From NCBI GenBank assembly GCA_029215795.1, contig JARDYH010000007.1, positions 77,325,763-77,389,762 of the forward strand: a stretch of 64,000 nucleotides of DNA, given 5' to 3'. The position numbers and the translations under genes are program-made. This document shows positions 63,166 through 64,000 of this stretch, one piece after another. This stretch comes from Anniella stebbinsi. Taxonomy: Eukaryota; Chordata; Lepidosauria; Squamata; Anniellidae. Below the pieces are notes generated by a model. That model worked only from the letters and a program-made list of their open reading frames with translations, had not been told where the DNA came from and did no database searches. The first letter of the stretch is position 1. Each line of letters begins with the position of its first letter.

Positions 63166-64000
63166 ACATTGCTTGTCTCGTTCACACAGGAGGAAGTCAC
63201 GTTCAACTTGAATGCACACCATTTCTAGCCAATGCCGATTTCCCCTTAGAGTTTCAAGTGTAGGAAATGTACAAGCAAAACCACAGCAAACTCATTTCTT
63301 GTGAAAATGGCCCTTAGCTTGCAAGTTTCTTCTCTGTCCATATTGCATTTCTTTTCATTTTGTTTCATCAGAGAGCACTGAAGCAGACTTCCTCCACAGA
63401 CGGTTAGTAGCATCAAAAAGCTCCGAAACTGGGATTTTAATTCCTGCAGGGAAAGATCAAATTGTTAAACTGAAAGCCTCCGTGTATTCTCCAAGAGTTT
63501 GTATGCATTCCCAATTCCCCCCCCCCTTGTTCTCTGTGTTAATGAAAGTGTAGAAAAGCTTTTAAAACTCCAGTTATTCAGTGGGTGTTTGCCATGGTAA
63601 CTAAGCAATGCAAACTGTGGTCTTCTTCATTTTACCCCAAAACTTTCTTTAACTCTTTACAGTCATTTGAGGAATGTTCTAGCAGTTCATACTCCCTGGT
63701 GTAATGGAAGCTGTCTTCACGGTGTCAGGTTGGTGCTGCCTCCTTCTGAAACTCTGCGGTTTTCCTCTCCAAAGGTGGTGTCGGGTAATCCCAATGCTGA
63801 GGAGGGAGTGCAGGATTTTCCTGTGGCCATCTGGGTACTGGAGCTACCCCCCACCCTCTTCCTGGTGGAAGGCGACCAATCACTGGTTGCCTTCCACCAG
63901 GGACCACCCCTGGATTGGCCCCAGAGCAACATCAGATGGCAGAAGAGCTTAGCCGGAAAGCCCTGCGGTGGCTGTGAAGCTTCACCTGTGTCATATAACT
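63166..64000. other. Unassigned sequence with a near-perfect hairpin
   Basis: No gene recognised. A 20-bp-arm inverted repeat 'cctggtggaaggcgaccaat' / 'ctggttgccttccaccagg' lies at 63861-63901, the core of a possible further MITE. An 11-C run lies near 63517. Confidence 0.4.

Noticed and set aside
1..64000. Endogenous retrovirus or other viral insertion
   Set aside because: I saw no long terminal repeats, primer-binding site or gag/pol/env-like frames.
1..64000. Coding exons of LUZP1 or HNRNPR
   Set aside because: No translated segment on either strand resembles these proteins as I know them; only a promoter-type link is proposed.

Overview
The window reads as nuclear DNA of a squamate reptile (lizard or snake). 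The evidence is the repeat content. There are several full-length Sauria-type SINEs: tRNA-like head, a central 'tcacagggttgttgtgagga' block and an (ATAA)n tail. CR1 and L2 LINE 3' ends and R4-like fragments occur beside them. A dense layer of short palindromic DNA-transposon derivatives (MITEs) includes the 'ggagttgtagtccaacatctggaggg' family typical of lizards. I cannot place the species more narrowly.

Only one intact protein-coding gene is present: a single-exon serotonin receptor on the minus strand (25005-26138), recognised as HTR1D. All class A GPCR and 5-HT1 hallmarks are intact, and from its second ATG it has the same length as human 5-HT1D (377 residues). A splice acceptor at 26230-26231 suggests that transcription starts further upstream, at higher coordinates.

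Two GC-rich, CpG-dense islands flank the gene. Island 1 (about 13.23-14.03 kb) lies 11 kb beyond the 3' end of HTR1D, contains a perfect CRE (TGACGTCA) and has a good minus-strand splice donor at 13430-13431. In mammals LUZP1 lies just downstream of HTR1D on the same strand, so this island is a reasonable candidate for the LUZP1 promoter and first non-coding exon. Island 2 (about 39.3-40.1 kb) lies 13 kb upstream of HTR1D and is a candidate for its distal promoter or for an unrelated non-coding transcript. No coding exons of LUZP1, HNRNPR or other neighbours were found.

Layout: 0-13 kb holds LINE, SINE and MITE debris, including a MITE nested in a MITE at 5.4 kb and a three-unit tandem array of Sauria SINE tails at 12.2-12.5 kb. 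13-14 kb is CpG island 1. 14-25 kb is mixed repeats with possible conserved non-coding stretches (about 17.2-18.4 and 22.1-22.45 kb). 25-26.2 kb is HTR1D. 26.3-39 kb is repeat-rich intron or upstream sequence. 39.3-40.1 kb is CpG island 2. 40-64 kb is repeat-rich intergenic DNA with a 49-bp minisatellite (51.15-51.5 kb), a Penelope-like element remnant (54.5-55.0 kb), a nested hairpin array inside a larger inverted-repeat element (55.5-57.77 kb) and two L2 LINE 3' ends.

The most unusual signals are: a CpG-rich MITE family of about 350 bp built around ATGCGCAT motifs (four copies, one of them about 130 bp upstream of the HTR1D splice acceptor); a family of head-to-head palindromic dimers of about 320 bp with TA flanks (three dimers and three monomers); and the hairpin-within-hairpin array at 57.2-57.7 kb, which includes a perfect 33-bp-arm palindrome. 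No bacterial-type operon, CRISPR array or defence system is present, as expected for this genome.
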